Position numbers and translations under genes: made by a program. This document shows, piece after piece, positions 1 through 9,623 of a stretch of 64,000 nt of DNA (position 1 is the first letter of the stretch; each line of letters starts with the position of its first letter). The notes beneath the pieces were generated by a model that searched no databases, had not been told where the DNA came from, and worked only from the letters and a program-made list of their open reading frames with translations. Origin of the DNA: Pseudomonadota bacterium (GTDB lineage: Bacteria; Pseudomonadota; Alphaproteobacteria; Rhizobiales; Hyphomicrobiaceae); the NCBI GenBank assembly GCA_018242295.1, contig JAFECE010000007.1:186001-250000 (forward strand), in the 5' to 3' direction.

Positions 1-273
1 CAACAAACTGCAGGAGCTACTAGGATGGCGAACCCTAGTTCTGGCAGCTGACTATTGTCGAGGCGCGTTTCATTCCCGTAATTAGAAAATCCGCCTGCTG
101 ATGTTTATCCGCAACGAAGGCAGCGGCGACGAGGACGATCCATAGGATATACGTAATTTGAAAAGGCACGCCCGTCGCATCTGTTCCGCATGGCACGAGA
201 GTCTCGACTAAGGTGTTCAGCCAACGAGCTTCTTCAGATCAGCGTAACGATGACCAAGCCGCCGCTCACTAAG

Positions 274-609
274 CTACACGGGCTGAGGCACGCGACCGTC
301 ATAGACCATCCGCTTCACCGTCGCGACGAAGCAACTGAGCATCTTGGCAGCTGCCCAATGCGATAACAGCTGTTGGTCCGTATGCTCGCGAGCTTCAGCC
401 GTCAGATATTTCCCCAACTTTCGCCACGCCTCTTCTTGCGCCTTGGCGAGACCGTCGGCTTTTTCGGCCAAAACCTTATTGAGCACCGGCCGGATAGCTT
501 CGCCGTATTGCGGCACAAGGCGCGCTTGGTCTTGAGCCGGAAGAAGCTTCTCCCTCGTCGTCGCATTTGGAGAAACTTTGCAACTTACAGCACTCGAAAA
601 ATGCTTCAA
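274..609 (-). CDS. Doubtful hypothetical ORF next to tRNA-Thr
   Basis: An open frame on the minus strand starts just 3' of the tRNA-Thr gene. The longer open frame upstream reads through the tRNA and cannot be coding there, so the earliest usable start after the tRNA is a TTG at 609, giving about 111 residues. The translated part is rich in Lys, Ala and Glu and looks helical. I recognise no family; it has none of the Arg/His/Tyr motifs of a tyrosine integrase. The surrounding DNA is less GC-rich than the rest of the window. It could be a relic of an element inserted at the tRNA or simply non-coding. Confidence 0.25.
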   Translation of the reverse strand: MKHFSSAVSCKVSPNATTREKLLPAQDQARLVPQYGEAIRPVLNKVLAEKADGLAKAQEEAWRKLGKYLTAEAREHTDQQLLSHWAAAKMLSCFVATVKRMVYDGRVPQPV

Positions 610-638
610 ACACCTGCTCTTAAATGGTTTTTTAGAAA

Positions 639-714
639 TGGTGCCGCTTGCGTGACTCGAACACGCGACCCCGTCATTACGAATGACGTGCTCTACCGGC
701 TGAGCTAAAGCGGC
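639..714 (-). tRNA. tRNA-Thr (anticodon CGT)
   Basis: Read on the minus strand, a full cloverleaf is present. The acceptor stem GCCGCTT pairs with AAGCGGC, the D arm is GCTC/GAGC, and the anticodon stem CGTCA/TGACG encloses loop TTCGTAA, putting CGT at plus positions 679-681. The T arm is GCGTG/CACGC with loop TTCGAGT. The discriminator base is A, and CCA is encoded in the DNA at 639-641. It decodes ACG threonine codons, which are frequent in this GC-rich genome. Confidence 0.95.
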
Positions 715-1302
715 ATAAATCGACAAAGCCGGTTGCTGCTTGCCGATCGCCGTGCGCGAAAATGTTTCAGGCACGCTCCAAGCACGGAATGCGCCGTAGT
801 CCGGGTTCGCTGGTCCTGTGGGCCGGCAAACCTTGGAAAGCGGCGCATCGCGCTTCGAGTCCGAGCGTCCTAGCGCACCCATCCCGACATCGCAAGATGC
901 AAACGGTATCGCCGGGCTCTGCAGCCCTCGAACCAGCTAATCTACTGTTCTGAAAGCCTGTTGTTGCGTCGCTCCAGGCAAAAAGCCGCACGGAGAACCG
1001 CCAGGGCTAATGGCCCGCTTCCAAAGACAGCCCCGGGTCCAAGGGCACGACGGAATTGACAACGGACATTGCGCTCGTTGCCTCGGCCGATCAGCGAGCA
1101 TCTCAGCATGCAAAGTGCTCAGCGCGATTGTTGCCATTTGCACCCGTCTCGCGCGCTCAACGGCACATTTTCAAATGCGTCTCTCGTTGCAGCTCCAACG
1201 ATGCACAGAAATGTTGCGAGCACTTCCCGGTTTAAGTTGTACGCTGACCAATCGCGAGGCACCCCTAGCGCAAGTAGATATTGGCGTGAGGGATGTCTAG
1301 TC
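715..1302. other. 588-base gap with no supported gene
   Basis: The stretch between tRNA-Thr and the outer-membrane protein gene has several short overlapping open frames on both strands. None has a recognisable product, a good ribosome site or consistent codon use. I see no further tRNA, repeat or strong terminator. It probably holds the tRNA promoter (right end of the tRNA) and the promoter of the gene starting at 1303. Confidence 0.5.
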
Positions 1303-2031
1303 ATGGTGAAAGTTTTAGGAATTGCAGCAGTTGCAGTCATTTTAAGCGCTGGAACAGCAATTGCTGACCCCGGCGAATTCAACGGCTTCTACGTTGGTGG
1401 TATCGCAAGTGCGGTCTTCGAAAGTCCGAGCGCCACGCTCTTCGATGACCACGTCGGCGGCGATCCTCCACTTCACTCCGGCACCCGGGATCGCCCCACA
1501 TACGGTGTGAAAGGCGGCTACAATTACCAGTTCGACAGATATGTTGTTGGCATCGAAGGCGATTGGTCCTGGGGAACAGGCAAAAGCGAAACTGCCATTC
1601 TCGATGACGGCGGCCCGGGCATCGACAGCGCCAGTGCTAGGCTTCAGAGCCTCGGAACCGTACGCGGACGCTTGGGCTACGCGTTCTTCGATAACGCGAT
1701 GGTTTTTGGCACGGCCGGCATCGGCTGGGGCAACGCCGAATTTGGCTTCAGAGACGCCGACCTAATCTCCGGAACCGCAAGATTCCACTCCAGCGACATG
1801 GCAGCGGTCTATGGCGGCGGCTTCGAGTTGCTCTTCGCGTACAACCTCGTCTTGACCGCCGAATATCTGCATTACAACTTCGATAAGACCGTCTTCATCG
1901 CTGATGCCCCCCAACTGAATGGCGGATCGGATGTCGCGACGAGTCTCGGTCCGATCGACACCCTTCGCGTCTCGCTCAGCTATAAATTCGGCGGCGGCGA
2001 AGAGTGGGAACCACCGCCTCCGCTAAAATAG
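1303..2031 (+). CDS. Outer membrane beta-barrel protein (OmpA/Omp25-like porin family)
   Basis: A protein of 242 residues. The ATG at 1303 is chosen because it begins a clean signal peptide (about residues 1-21, ending in a run of Ala before ADP). The open frame upstream of it has no protein-like character. The mature part has the pattern of an eight-stranded barrel: FNGFYVGG at the start, repeated Gly-aromatic turns such as VKGGYNYQF and VRGRLGYAF, and a C-terminal strand ending LSYKFGGG. This is the layout of the small Omp25/Omp31-like surface proteins of Hyphomicrobiales. It stands alone, with hemY convergent downstream. Barrel assignment is firm; the specific role is unknown. Confidence 0.75.
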   Translation: MVKVLGIAAVAVILSAGTAIADPGEFNGFYVGGIASAVFESPSATLFDDHVGGDPPLHSGTRDRPTYGVKGGYNYQFDRYVVGIEGDWSWGTGKSETAILDDGGPGIDSASARLQSLGTVRGRLGYAFFDNAMVFGTAGIGWGNAEFGFRDADLISGTARFHSSDMAAVYGGGFELLFAYNLVLTAEYLHYNFDKTVFIADAPQLNGGSDVATSLGPIDTLRVSLSYKFGGGEEWEPPPPLK

Positions 2032-2119
2032 CGGGCCCAGTCCGGTGGAGCGCCGTCGCCCTGCGGCTCGAGCACGCGCAGTTCCGCGGATTTCGGTCGG
2101 ACCGGGCGGCCGGCCTTGC

Positions 2120-3820
2120 CTAGTTGACCGTCCGGAAATTGCGTCGCGCGATGGGCTGCTCGATTTCGGGCTCGGCAGGATCGGTCCCGGGATCATCCGG
2201 CGCTCGCGGCGCGACGAAAACTTTCGCATCGGGCCGCGCGGCTGGCGCCCGATCGGAAGACGGCCGCTTGCTCACCGTAGCGGCATCGTCCGCCACGGGC
2301 AGAGGACCCGTAGCACCGTTGACGGCCGCTTCGGGGAAAACCCCGTTCGGCTTCGCGGTAACGGTGACGGGCTCGGCTTCCACAACATCGCTGTCGGACT
2401 GGCCAAGTTTGCTTTCGATGTCGTCGGCGCTGCTCGCTTTCACGGGCTCGGATGGGCCAGTATCCGGCGTTCCCGCCACCGGCGCGATAGCGATCAGCTC
2501 GTCGATTTTGTTCGCAAGAATGCTGCCCTTCCCGTCCGTCGTTTCAACGGGCACACGCCACTGGAAGGCATCGAGACGGCCATCGACCGGCGATGTCGGC
2601 TCCCAGTGATCGGAAATGACGCCGTCGGCCAGCCACACCGGATCGCGCGCCGCGTTCATCGCCCGCGCCAGCCATTCGCGCACACGGCCTTTCTCGCCGT
2701 TTTCGCCCGCTTCGATACGCGCCATCAGCATGGCGACGCGCTGCGTGAGACGGTCGGTCAGAAGCGGCTCGAGAGCACGCCGCGCCTCGTCGTACATTCG
2801 CGCCTCGGTCGCCGTCGAAGCAACGGCAATGGGGCTTTCGATCGAATGCGGATTGAGAGCCGCAAGCTGCCGCACGCGGTCGAGCCTGTCGCGCGTGCTG
2901 TCGCCGATACGGGCATGGGCATACGTCGAAGCGATATCCGGATGCGGAGATTTCGACCACGTCTTCTGCAGAACCTTCGCGGCCTTGGATGTATTGCCGC
3001 GCGACGCCAGAATGCGTCCCGCAACCACCGCCGCCGGAACGAGATCCGGCGCGAGCGCGTGCGCCTCGAGCGCCCAGGCGAGTGCCTTGTCCGGAGCGTC
3101 GTCTTCAGCCTCGACAGCTCTCGCCGTCAGCAAGACGGCACGCTTGCGCTCGGCGGCAGCCTTCGCAATGTGGCCGCTCTTTTTGGCGTGATCGAGCGTC
3201 GTCAGCGCGGCCCGCCAATCCTTCTGCTTGCACTGCTGCTCGAAGAGCGCCGTCGACGACCATCCGAGCTTCGGATTGGCTTTGAGCGCGCGCGCCGCGA
3301 ATTGCCGCGCCGCTTCGCCCGCGCCCTCGCGTTGCGCTTCAAGGAACAGGCCGCGAAGCCCGAGCTGCTCTGTTTCCGGAGAAGCCAGCATGGCTTCGTA
3401 GATGCGTCGTGCGGCAGCGCGATCGCCTGCAAGCTCGGCCGACTGCGCCCGCAGGAGATGCGTCAACGGCTCATGCGGCAGTGTCTTCCGCGCCTGCAGG
3501 GCGTAACGCGAGGCAAGCGCGCTGTCGCCCGCGCCGATCGCAATCAGGCCGCCGGAAAGTGCGTCGAGCCCCTTCTTCTCCCGTTGCCGCAACAAACGAT
3601 GGCCGATGGCAGCGGGACTGTTCCAGAGCGCCCGGAAGACCGACCACAGGAATACCAGCGTCGCGACCAGCGCCGCCAGGATAACGACCGCGCGGAAAAC
3701 CGATGTCTCTATATCGTAGCCCTGCCAGGCGATCTGCAGCGTCCCGGGACGGTCCGCGAGCCAGGCGAGGCCGGAGGCGATAAGGGCGATCGTAAGCAGA
3801 TAGACGACGAGGCGCACCAT
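2120..3820 (-). CDS. hemY: HemY-type inner membrane protein with TPR repeats
   Basis: A protein of 566 residues with two N-terminal membrane helices (about 2-22 and 38-62), then a long alpha-helical TPR-like region (about 80-400) and a low-complexity C-terminal tail rich in Pro, Ala and Asp. This is the HemY_N-plus-TPR form found beside hemC and hemD in proteobacteria. It is not the protoporphyrinogen oxidase also called HemY in Gram-positive bacteria. It is linked to the last steps of heme synthesis, but its biochemical role is unsettled. It is the last gene of the minus-strand hemC-hemD-mitofilin-hemY block, 20 bases after the mitofilin-like gene. Confidence 0.88.
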   Translation of the reverse strand: MVRLVVYLLTIALIASGLAWLADRPGTLQIAWQGYDIETSVFRAVVILAALVATLVFLWSVFRALWNSPAAIGHRLLRQREKKGLDALSGGLIAIGAGDSALASRYALQARKTLPHEPLTHLLRAQSAELAGDRAAARRIYEAMLASPETEQLGLRGLFLEAQREGAGEAARQFAARALKANPKLGWSSTALFEQQCKQKDWRAALTTLDHAKKSGHIAKAAAERKRAVLLTARAVEAEDDAPDKALAWALEAHALAPDLVPAAVVAGRILASRGNTSKAAKVLQKTWSKSPHPDIASTYAHARIGDSTRDRLDRVRQLAALNPHSIESPIAVASTATEARMYDEARRALEPLLTDRLTQRVAMLMARIEAGENGEKGRVREWLARAMNAARDPVWLADGVISDHWEPTSPVDGRLDAFQWRVPVETTDGKGSILANKIDELIAIAPVAGTPDTGPSEPVKASSADDIESKLGQSDSDVVEAEPVTVTAKPNGVFPEAAVNGATGPLPVADDAATVSKRPSSDRAPAARPDAKVFVAPRAPDDPGTDPAEPEIEQPIARRNFRTVN

Positions 3821-3840
3821 GACGCAAACCCTTTGAAGTG

Positions 3841-5547
3841 TTAAGGCGACGGCTTCGCCGTCGGCTGAGAGCCGGTCGCAATCGACGACTTGAGTTGGGA
3901 TTCGAGATCGGCCAACGCCTTATCGACACTGACCCGCGCCGCGACCTTATCGAGGAAAGGCCGCGCCGCATCCTGTGCCTTCGGCGAAAGTTCTTTCGCA
4001 GCCTCGAGGACATCGGGCAACCGTCCGTCGTTCAGCGCGACTTGCATGCGCCCGACGATGGCCTCGGTGCTCTTGTCGTCCGGCTTGAGATCGACGCGCC
4101 GGACGCGAACCACCGATTTCGCCCCGGCCCACAGGCGATCGACGACCGTCGCATTATCGGGTTCGCCATCGGCGTCGATGGCATTGTCCGCAGCAGATCT
4201 GAAATCCTTGGTGAGGTCTGCGAGCGACGGCACGCCGGTATCCTTCAAGCTCTCGAGAGCCGACAGATCGACGGTATTGCCAGCGACTTTCTTCACGTCC
4301 GCGAGCTGGGCCGAAAAGTTCTGTCCGCTGTCGAGCGCACGCCGCAAGTTCTGCAATTCGAGTGCGAGCACGACGCGCTGTGCGCTTTCTTGCCGTGCAG
4401 CGTCACCTTGCACGACACCCTGAACGCTTTTCTCGAGAGCGGCCGTTCGGTCGGTGAGAGGCTGAACGGCAGCCGTGATGTCCGCCGGTTTAGCCGCCGC
4501 AGTTTTCAGGCCCTCGAATGAGGCCTTGAGGTTCTGTGTTTCGTCCTGAGCGATCTTCAGATCGGCCGCAACATGATCGGTCGCAGTTTTGACCGCCCCA
4601 ATTTCCGTCTCGATGCGAACATTGTCCGTCTTCAGCCCGGCGACGTCCTTATCGATACGCTGCGTTCCTGCGCGCGCGGTCTCGCTGGCTTCGGTCGCCG
4701 CTTGCACACGGCTCTCGACGTCCTTGGCGACGCTGACGCGCAATGCGGTGAGTTGCGTCGAAAGGCTCGTTTCGAGATCGGAAACCTTGCCGGTCAACGC
4801 CGCGAGTTGCTCGATGCGATTGGCATTGGGATCGTTGACGCCGGCGTCAGCGAGCGCCTTGAACTTCTCTTCGACCTTGCCGACGCGCTCGATGAGCTGC
4901 GGCGATCCGGCATCCGAGGCCGCCGACGCGAGCGCCGCCTTCGTTTCTGCGACAAGGCGATTCTGGCTTTCCGTGATGGCCGGAATTTTCTTCGTTTGCG
5001 TCTCGAGGTCGGAGAGGCGGAATTCGATGCTGCTCAAGTCCGGCGCGGGTAACGGTGCGCTCTGCGCTTTCTCGATCGCCGCGAGGCGCTGCGAGAGCGC
5101 GGCAACCACATCGTCCGATCCTCTGAATCCAAGCTGCGGAAGCCCCCATTGGTAGGCGAGTAGCGCGAGGGCGCCACCGGCTATGCCCGCCGCGAGATGG
5201 CTAAAAAATCCGCCGCGCTTCCGGATGACGATATCCTCCTCGTCATCGTCGTCGCGCACCCCTGCGGCGCCCGCTGTCGATGCACCGGCGGAAGCAGATG
5301 ATTTTGCGCCATCGCTCTTCAAGAATTTAGGTGTCGAAGTGTCGGCCTTGCCTTCAGCGTCGGCAGACATCTCCGCGTAGGATCGCGCCGCTGCGGGCAA
5401 AGGCACATCGGCGCCGAGGGGCTTTGCCGTCTCCGGCGAGGTCCCACCCTTCGCGGGTGTATTTTCAATCTCGGTCGCCTTGAGGTCGAGCGTCGCATAG
5501 GGCCGCTTTCCGGCGCTTGATCCTGCACTCGATTTGTCGTCTGCCAT
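3841..5547 (-). CDS. Mitofilin/Mic60-like inner membrane protein
   Basis: A protein of 568 residues. I use the ATG at 5547 (MADDKSS); the open frame continues 21 codons upstream without a better start. There is a long disordered N-terminus rich in Ala, Ser and Lys, an acidic patch (about 98-106), one membrane helix (about 113-133) and a long coiled coil (about 145-430). A C-terminal helical domain (about 460-555) resembles the mitofilin signature. This is the alphaproteobacterial counterpart of the cristae-organising protein Mic60, which is known to sit inside the heme gene cluster. It probably shapes or tethers the inner membrane. The assignment rests on architecture and position. Confidence 0.82.
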   Translation of the reverse strand: MADDKSSAGSSAGKRPYATLDLKATEIENTPAKGGTSPETAKPLGADVPLPAAARSYAEMSADAEGKADTSTPKFLKSDGAKSSASAGASTAGAAGVRDDDDEEDIVIRKRGGFFSHLAAGIAGGALALLAYQWGLPQLGFRGSDDVVAALSQRLAAIEKAQSAPLPAPDLSSIEFRLSDLETQTKKIPAITESQNRLVAETKAALASAASDAGSPQLIERVGKVEEKFKALADAGVNDPNANRIEQLAALTGKVSDLETSLSTQLTALRVSVAKDVESRVQAATEASETARAGTQRIDKDVAGLKTDNVRIETEIGAVKTATDHVAADLKIAQDETQNLKASFEGLKTAAAKPADITAAVQPLTDRTAALEKSVQGVVQGDAARQESAQRVVLALELQNLRRALDSGQNFSAQLADVKKVAGNTVDLSALESLKDTGVPSLADLTKDFRSAADNAIDADGEPDNATVVDRLWAGAKSVVRVRRVDLKPDDKSTEAIVGRMQVALNDGRLPDVLEAAKELSPKAQDAARPFLDKVAARVSVDKALADLESQLKSSIATGSQPTAKPSP

Positions 5548-5679
5548 CGAAGCTTTTGCCTCCACACGAAACTCGCGTATGCCATCTGAACCCGGACGGT
5601 ACCCGGGCATTCAGTCAAAATTTTTGTCTGTTGAGAAAGCTCTGAAGCCGGGGCATCTAACCGGCCGGTACGCGCCTTA

Positions 5680-6405
5680 TTACTCCGCTTTCGAATTTGC
5701 CGCGAGACGTTTTACGAGCGCAATCATTTCTTCAAGATTAGGATGTGAAGCGACCAACACGCTATAGCCTATTTCCGGTTGCCCCAAGGCCTCTGCCACC
5801 CGCGGAGAAAGACAAAGATGGGTTACGCCGGAAAGTTGTACCGGCAGCGACAAATCTCCGACGAGGCGCGCCCAGGTCTCGGCCGTGCGCGGCGACATCA
5901 GCGTGACAGCGTCGATATTGCCGTTTTGCAGCGCCTTGATGACCTCGGGATTTAAGCGTTCAGCAGCAACCGACCGGTAAGCCTTCGCCGCCCGGACATG
6001 GATCCCGGCGTTCGCCAGCGCCCCTACGATATCGAAGGCGATGACATCTCCCCGCAGGTAAAGCGGACGTTCGCCGAGCTCCGCCCGCCGCGAAGCGAGA
6101 ATAGGCACAAGGTCCGAGCCAGTTCCCGGACCTTCAATGACTTTCGTGAATCCGATTTCCCGCGCCACCGCACCCGTACCGGGCCCAACGGCAAAAAGCG
6201 GCAGATCGATTGCCGTCTTCAAGTCGGCCGTCAACGCATTGCGGCTCGTCGCGATCAGCGCCGTCGCATCACGAAGAATGTCGCCGGGAATAGCATCGGG
6301 CACGATCTCGATGAGCGGCGAGAGCGTGACACGCCAGCCCAGCGCTTCAATGCGCGACTTGAGCGGCTCGGCATCACCGAGAGGCCGCGTAATGACCACA
6401 TGCAT
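5680..6405 (-). CDS. hemD: Uroporphyrinogen-III synthase
   Basis: A protein of 241 residues, the usual size for the family. HemD closes hydroxymethylbilane to uroporphyrinogen III with inversion of ring D. The start MHVVITRPLGDAE is the typical opening (an ITRP segment followed by two Rossmann-like lobes). Further family marks are LIATSRNAL near residue 50, FAVGPGTG near 72 and SPRTAETWA near 172. HemD sequences are poorly conserved, so the direct overlap with hemC (one base shared at 6405) is strong support. It belongs to the minus-strand heme block. Confidence 0.93.
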   Translation of the reverse strand: MHVVITRPLGDAEPLKSRIEALGWRVTLSPLIEIVPDAIPGDILRDATALIATSRNALTADLKTAIDLPLFAVGPGTGAVAREIGFTKVIEGPGTGSDLVPILASRRAELGERPLYLRGDVIAFDIVGALANAGIHVRAAKAYRSVAAERLNPEVIKALQNGNIDAVTLMSPRTAETWARLVGDLSLPVQLSGVTHLCLSPRVAEALGQPEIGYSVLVASHPNLEEMIALVKRLAANSKAE

Positions 6406-7337
6406 CAGGCGTTCGATCGAAGAAGAATGGCGGGATCTGCCTTGGTGAGAATCTCGTCCGCGGCGGCAAGGCCGAGATCGGACGCGTTCTCCGGCGGCCC
6501 GCTACGCGAAACGTTGTAGCTTCTGCTGCCATCCACCGACAGGATTTGCCCGCGAAAGAGCAATTCGCCCGCGTTGATCACGGCGTAACCGGCAATGGGG
6601 GTTCGGCACGAGCCCTCCATCCGCGCAAGGAACGTGCGCTCGGCCGTGGCAGCCACAGCCGTTTCCGGATCGTTCAACGGTGCGATCAGCGCCGCAATCG
6701 CCTCGTCGCCATCGCGAATTTCGAGCGCGATCACGCCCTGCGCCACCGCCGGCAGCATGCGCTCGGTTGGAACCGGCGCCGTAATGCGATCCTGCATGCC
6801 GAGCCTCTTCAAACCCGCAACGGCGAGGAACGTCGCCTCGGCGACGCCTTCCTCGAGCTTGCGGAGCCGTGTCTGCACGTTGCCGCGAAACTCGACGACC
6901 CGAAGATCCGGCCGCGCATTGAGAACCTGCGACTTCCGCCGCAACGACGACGTGCCGACAACCGCATTCAACGGAAGCGCATTGAAATCCGCATGCCGCA
7001 ACGAAATGAAGGCATCGCGCGGATCCTCTCGCGGCAGGACGGCGCCGACCGCGAGCCCGCCAGGAAGAACCGTCTGCATGTCCTTCATCGAATGAACGCC
7101 GACATCGACCTCATTCGCGAGCAGCGCGTCTTCGATTTCTTTGGTAAAGAGACCTTTGCCGCCGACATCGGCCAGCGGCCGGTCGAGCACGCGATCGCCC
7201 GTCGTCTTGATGACATTGATGCTTATGGCGCTCTCGGAGAGACCATGCGCGGCCATCAGGCGCGCCCTCACTTCATGCGCCTGAGCAAGTGCCAAAGGCG
7301 AGCCTCGAGTGCCGATACGTATGCGCGTCGCTTGCAA
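6405..7337 (-). CDS. hemC: Porphobilinogen deaminase (hydroxymethylbilane synthase)
   Basis: A protein of 310 residues joining four porphobilinogen units into hydroxymethylbilane in the cytoplasm. The opening IGTRGSPLALAQ, the KTTGD segment at 44-48, VHSMKD with the catalytic Asp at residue 86, and the EGSCRTP loop with the dipyrromethane-binding Cys at residue 244 are all present. First gene of the minus-strand heme cluster and divergent from tsaD; the 127-base gap must hold promoters in both directions. Confidence 0.97.
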   Translation of the reverse strand: MQATRIRIGTRGSPLALAQAHEVRARLMAAHGLSESAISINVIKTTGDRVLDRPLADVGGKGLFTKEIEDALLANEVDVGVHSMKDMQTVLPGGLAVGAVLPREDPRDAFISLRHADFNALPLNAVVGTSSLRRKSQVLNARPDLRVVEFRGNVQTRLRKLEEGVAEATFLAVAGLKRLGMQDRITAPVPTERMLPAVAQGVIALEIRDGDEAIAALIAPLNDPETAVAATAERTFLARMEGSCRTPIAGYAVINAGELLFRGQILSVDGSRSYNVSRSGPPENASDLGLAAADEILTKADPAILLRSNA

Positions 7338-7464
7338 AAAGGTCTCTCCGGATGCTAGGCGGGCGCTCGTGTCCGTGTTCCGGTAAAGAGTGCCGTTATT
7401 CGGGCGATACTAATGCTCCAAAGGCGTGCGGATTCCAACCTAGCGCCGGCAAGTTCCTGAACAT

Positions 7465-8568
7465 ATGGCTGAGCTTCCCGATTTTGCGCCCGATCCCGTG
7501 CTGGTTCTCGGCATAGAGACGAGCTGCGACGAGACCGCAGCCGCGGTCGTGGCGCGCGATGCCGCAGGCACGGGGCGCATTTTATCGAACGTCGTACTGT
7601 CCCAATTCGACAGCCACGCCCTCTATGGCGGCGTCGTCCCCGAAATCGCTGCCCGCGCCCATACCGAGTGCCTCGACGTCCTCATTCGGAAAGCTCTCGA
7701 TGAAGCTGGCGTTGCGCTCGGCGATCTTTCCGCCGTTGCGGCGTCGACGGGACCGGGCCTCATCGGCGGCCTGATCGTCGGCGCGACCAGCGGCAAAGCC
7801 CTGGCGCTCGCGACCGGCATTCCTTTCCTCGCCATCAATCATCTCGAGGCCCACGCCCTGACGGCCGGCCTGACGGACGGCATCCGGCCTCCCTACCTGA
7901 TGCTTCTGGTATCGGGCGGACATACCCAATTGCTCTGGGTCGAAGGCACCGGCCGATACCGCCGGCTTGCAACGACCATCGACGATGCTCTCGGCGAAGC
8001 ATTCGACAAGACCGCAAAGTTGCTGGGTCTCCCCATGCCCGGCGGCCCCGCCGTCGAACGCGCAGCCCTGAACGGCAATCCGCGCCGGTTCAACCTGCCC
8101 CGGCCGATGCTGGGCCGCGAAGACCCCCATTTCTCGTTTGCCGGGCTCAAGACCGCGGTCCGCCACGCCGCCGCAAAGATTTCCCCGCTTTCGGAGCAGG
8201 ATATCGCCGACCTCTGCGCGTCATTTCAGGCAGCCGTTTCCGACAGCGTTGCCGACCGGGTGCGTTTGGCGATACGCAGCGTCCTTCCGCTGCTGCCCGA
8301 GGGTGCGCCCCGAAACTTCGTCGCCGCGGGCGGCGTCGCCGCCAACAAAACCCTGCGAACGACGCTCATCGGAATTGCCGGAGAGTTCGGCTTCGCCTTC
8401 CGGGCGCCGCCGCTCGAGCTCTGCACGGACAACGGTGCCATGATTGCCTGGGCGGGTGCGGAACGCTTGGCAGCGGGCCTCGTCGATGGCCTCGACGCAC
8501 CCGTAAAACCGCGCTGGCCGCTCGATCCGGCCGCGGCCAAAGCGGCGGGCGCGGGCGTCAAAGCCTAG
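7465..8568 (+). CDS. tsaD: tRNA t6A synthase subunit TsaD
   Basis: A protein of 367 residues of the Kae1/TsaD family. TsaD transfers the threonylcarbamoyl group to A37 of ANN-decoding tRNAs together with TsaB and TsaE. It opens with the ASKHA fold motif [12 protein letters not shown] (residues 16-27) and has the metal-binding histidines H126 and H130 in [14 protein letters not shown] (150-157), [10 protein letters not shown] and the late GGVAANK segment complete the set. The TsaB partner is also in this window at 44291. It is divergent from hemC and followed by gpsA 59 bases later, the common rhizobial order. Confidence 0.97.
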   Translation: MAELPDFAPDPVLVLGIETSCDETAAAVVARDAAGTGRILSNVVLSQFDSHALYGGVVPEIAARAHTECLDVLIRKALDEAGVALGDLSAVAASTGPGLIGGLIVGATSGKALALATGIPFLAINHLEAHALTAGLTDGIRPPYLMLLVSGGHTQLLWVEGTGRYRRLATTIDDALGEAFDKTAKLLGLPMPGGPAVERAALNGNPRRFNLPRPMLGREDPHFSFAGLKTAVRHAAAKISPLSEQDIADLCASFQAAVSDSVADRVRLAIRSVLPLLPEGAPRNFVAAGGVAANKTLRTTLIGIAGEFGFAFRAPPLELCTDNGAMIAWAGAERLAAGLVDGLDAPVKPRWPLDPAAAKAAGAGVKA

Positions 8569-8627
8569 AGGCAGCGCCGGTCGAAATGCCGTGCTAAACT
8601 CAACACGAATTCGATCCGGGGGCACGC

Positions 8628-9623
8628 TTGCAAATTAAGTCGGTGAGCATTATCGGCGGGGGCGCGTGGGGAACTGCGCTTGCCCAGACGTTGACGCACG
8701 GCCAGACGGCGGTCACGCTATGGGCGCGCGAGACCGAAGTGGTCGACGACATCAACAAGCGTCACGTCAACCGGACATTCCTGCCCGGCGTCAGCCTCAA
8801 TCCTGCGATCCGCGCCACGCCCGATCTTTTGGCGGCGGCAGGTTCGGATGCAATCCTGGCCGTCGTTCCGGCGCAGCACTTGCGCAACGTGATAGGCCGG
8901 CTCGCCAAGCAGCTCGCTCCGGATACGCCGGTCATCATCTGCGCGAAGGGCATCGAGGAATCGACAGGCCGGTTCATGGGCGACGTTCTCGAGGAAGCGG
9001 CGCCTCAGGCGTTGCGCGCCGTTCTTTCGGGACCGAGTTTCGCAGCCGACGTTGCACGCGGCCTGCCATCGGCGCTGACGCTCGCCTGCCGCAACGAAAC
9101 CACCGGCCGTGCGCTAACGGCCGCACTCTCTTCCCGCCAGATGCGCCTCTATTGGTCGAGCGATGTGCTCGGCGCCGAACTCGGCGGCGCCGTGAAGAAT
9201 GTCCTGGCGATCGCTGCCGGCATCGTCGAAGGCCGCGGCCTCGGAGCAAGCGCTCACGCCGCAATCGTCACCCGCGGATTTGCCGAACTTCGCCGCTTCG
9301 GCGAGGCGATGGGCGCGCGGCCCGAAACCCTGCTCGGCCTCTCCGGGCTCGGCGATCTCATCTTGACGTGCGGCAGCGCACAGTCGCGCAATATGTCGCT
9401 CGGACGCGCCTTGGGCGAAGGCCGTAGCCTCGGCGAATTCCTCGGCACGCGCGTAACGGTCGCCGAAGGTGTCTACACCTGCGCCGCGCTGGTCCGCCTC
9501 GCGCGCGAAAAAGGTGTCGAAATGCCGATCGCCGAAGCCGTGCACGGGATCATCGAAGGCCGGCTCGAGGTCGATGAAGCGATTACGGCACTGATGCAAC
9601 GGCCGCTGAAAGCCGAAGACTGA
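8628..9623 (+). CDS. gpsA: NAD(P)-dependent glycerol-3-phosphate dehydrogenase
   Basis: A protein of 331 residues that reduces dihydroxyacetone phosphate to sn-glycerol 3-phosphate for phospholipid synthesis. The nucleotide-binding loop IIGGGAWGTALAQ is at residues 8-20. The catalytic lysines are visible as K107 (CAKGIE) and K190 (AVKNVLAIAAG). The SGPSFAADVARG segment is typical. The start is a TTG at 8628; a GTG at 8643 would trim five residues and still keep the NAD loop. It probably shares transcription with tsaD. Confidence 0.96.
   Translation: MQIKSVSIIGGGAWGTALAQTLTHGQTAVTLWARETEVVDDINKRHVNRTFLPGVSLNPAIRATPDLLAAAGSDAILAVVPAQHLRNVIGRLAKQLAPDTPVIICAKGIEESTGRFMGDVLEEAAPQALRAVLSGPSFAADVARGLPSALTLACRNETTGRALTAALSSRQMRLYWSSDVLGAELGGAVKNVLAIAAGIVEGRGLGASAHAAIVTRGFAELRRFGEAMGARPETLLGLSGLGDLILTCGSAQSRNMSLGRALGEGRSLGEFLGTRVTVAEGVYTCAALVRLAREKGVEMPIAEAVHGIIEGRLEVDEAITALMQRPLKAED

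Noticed and set aside
274-882. A 202-codon minus-strand open frame across the tRNA-Thr gene
   Set aside because: It reads straight through the cloverleaf at 639-714, so the upstream part cannot be a protein gene; only the part after the tRNA is kept as a doubtful ORF.
2045-3844. A 599-codon plus-strand open frame
   Set aside because: It is antisense to hemY, very rich in Arg with no domain, a typical shadow of a GC-rich gene.
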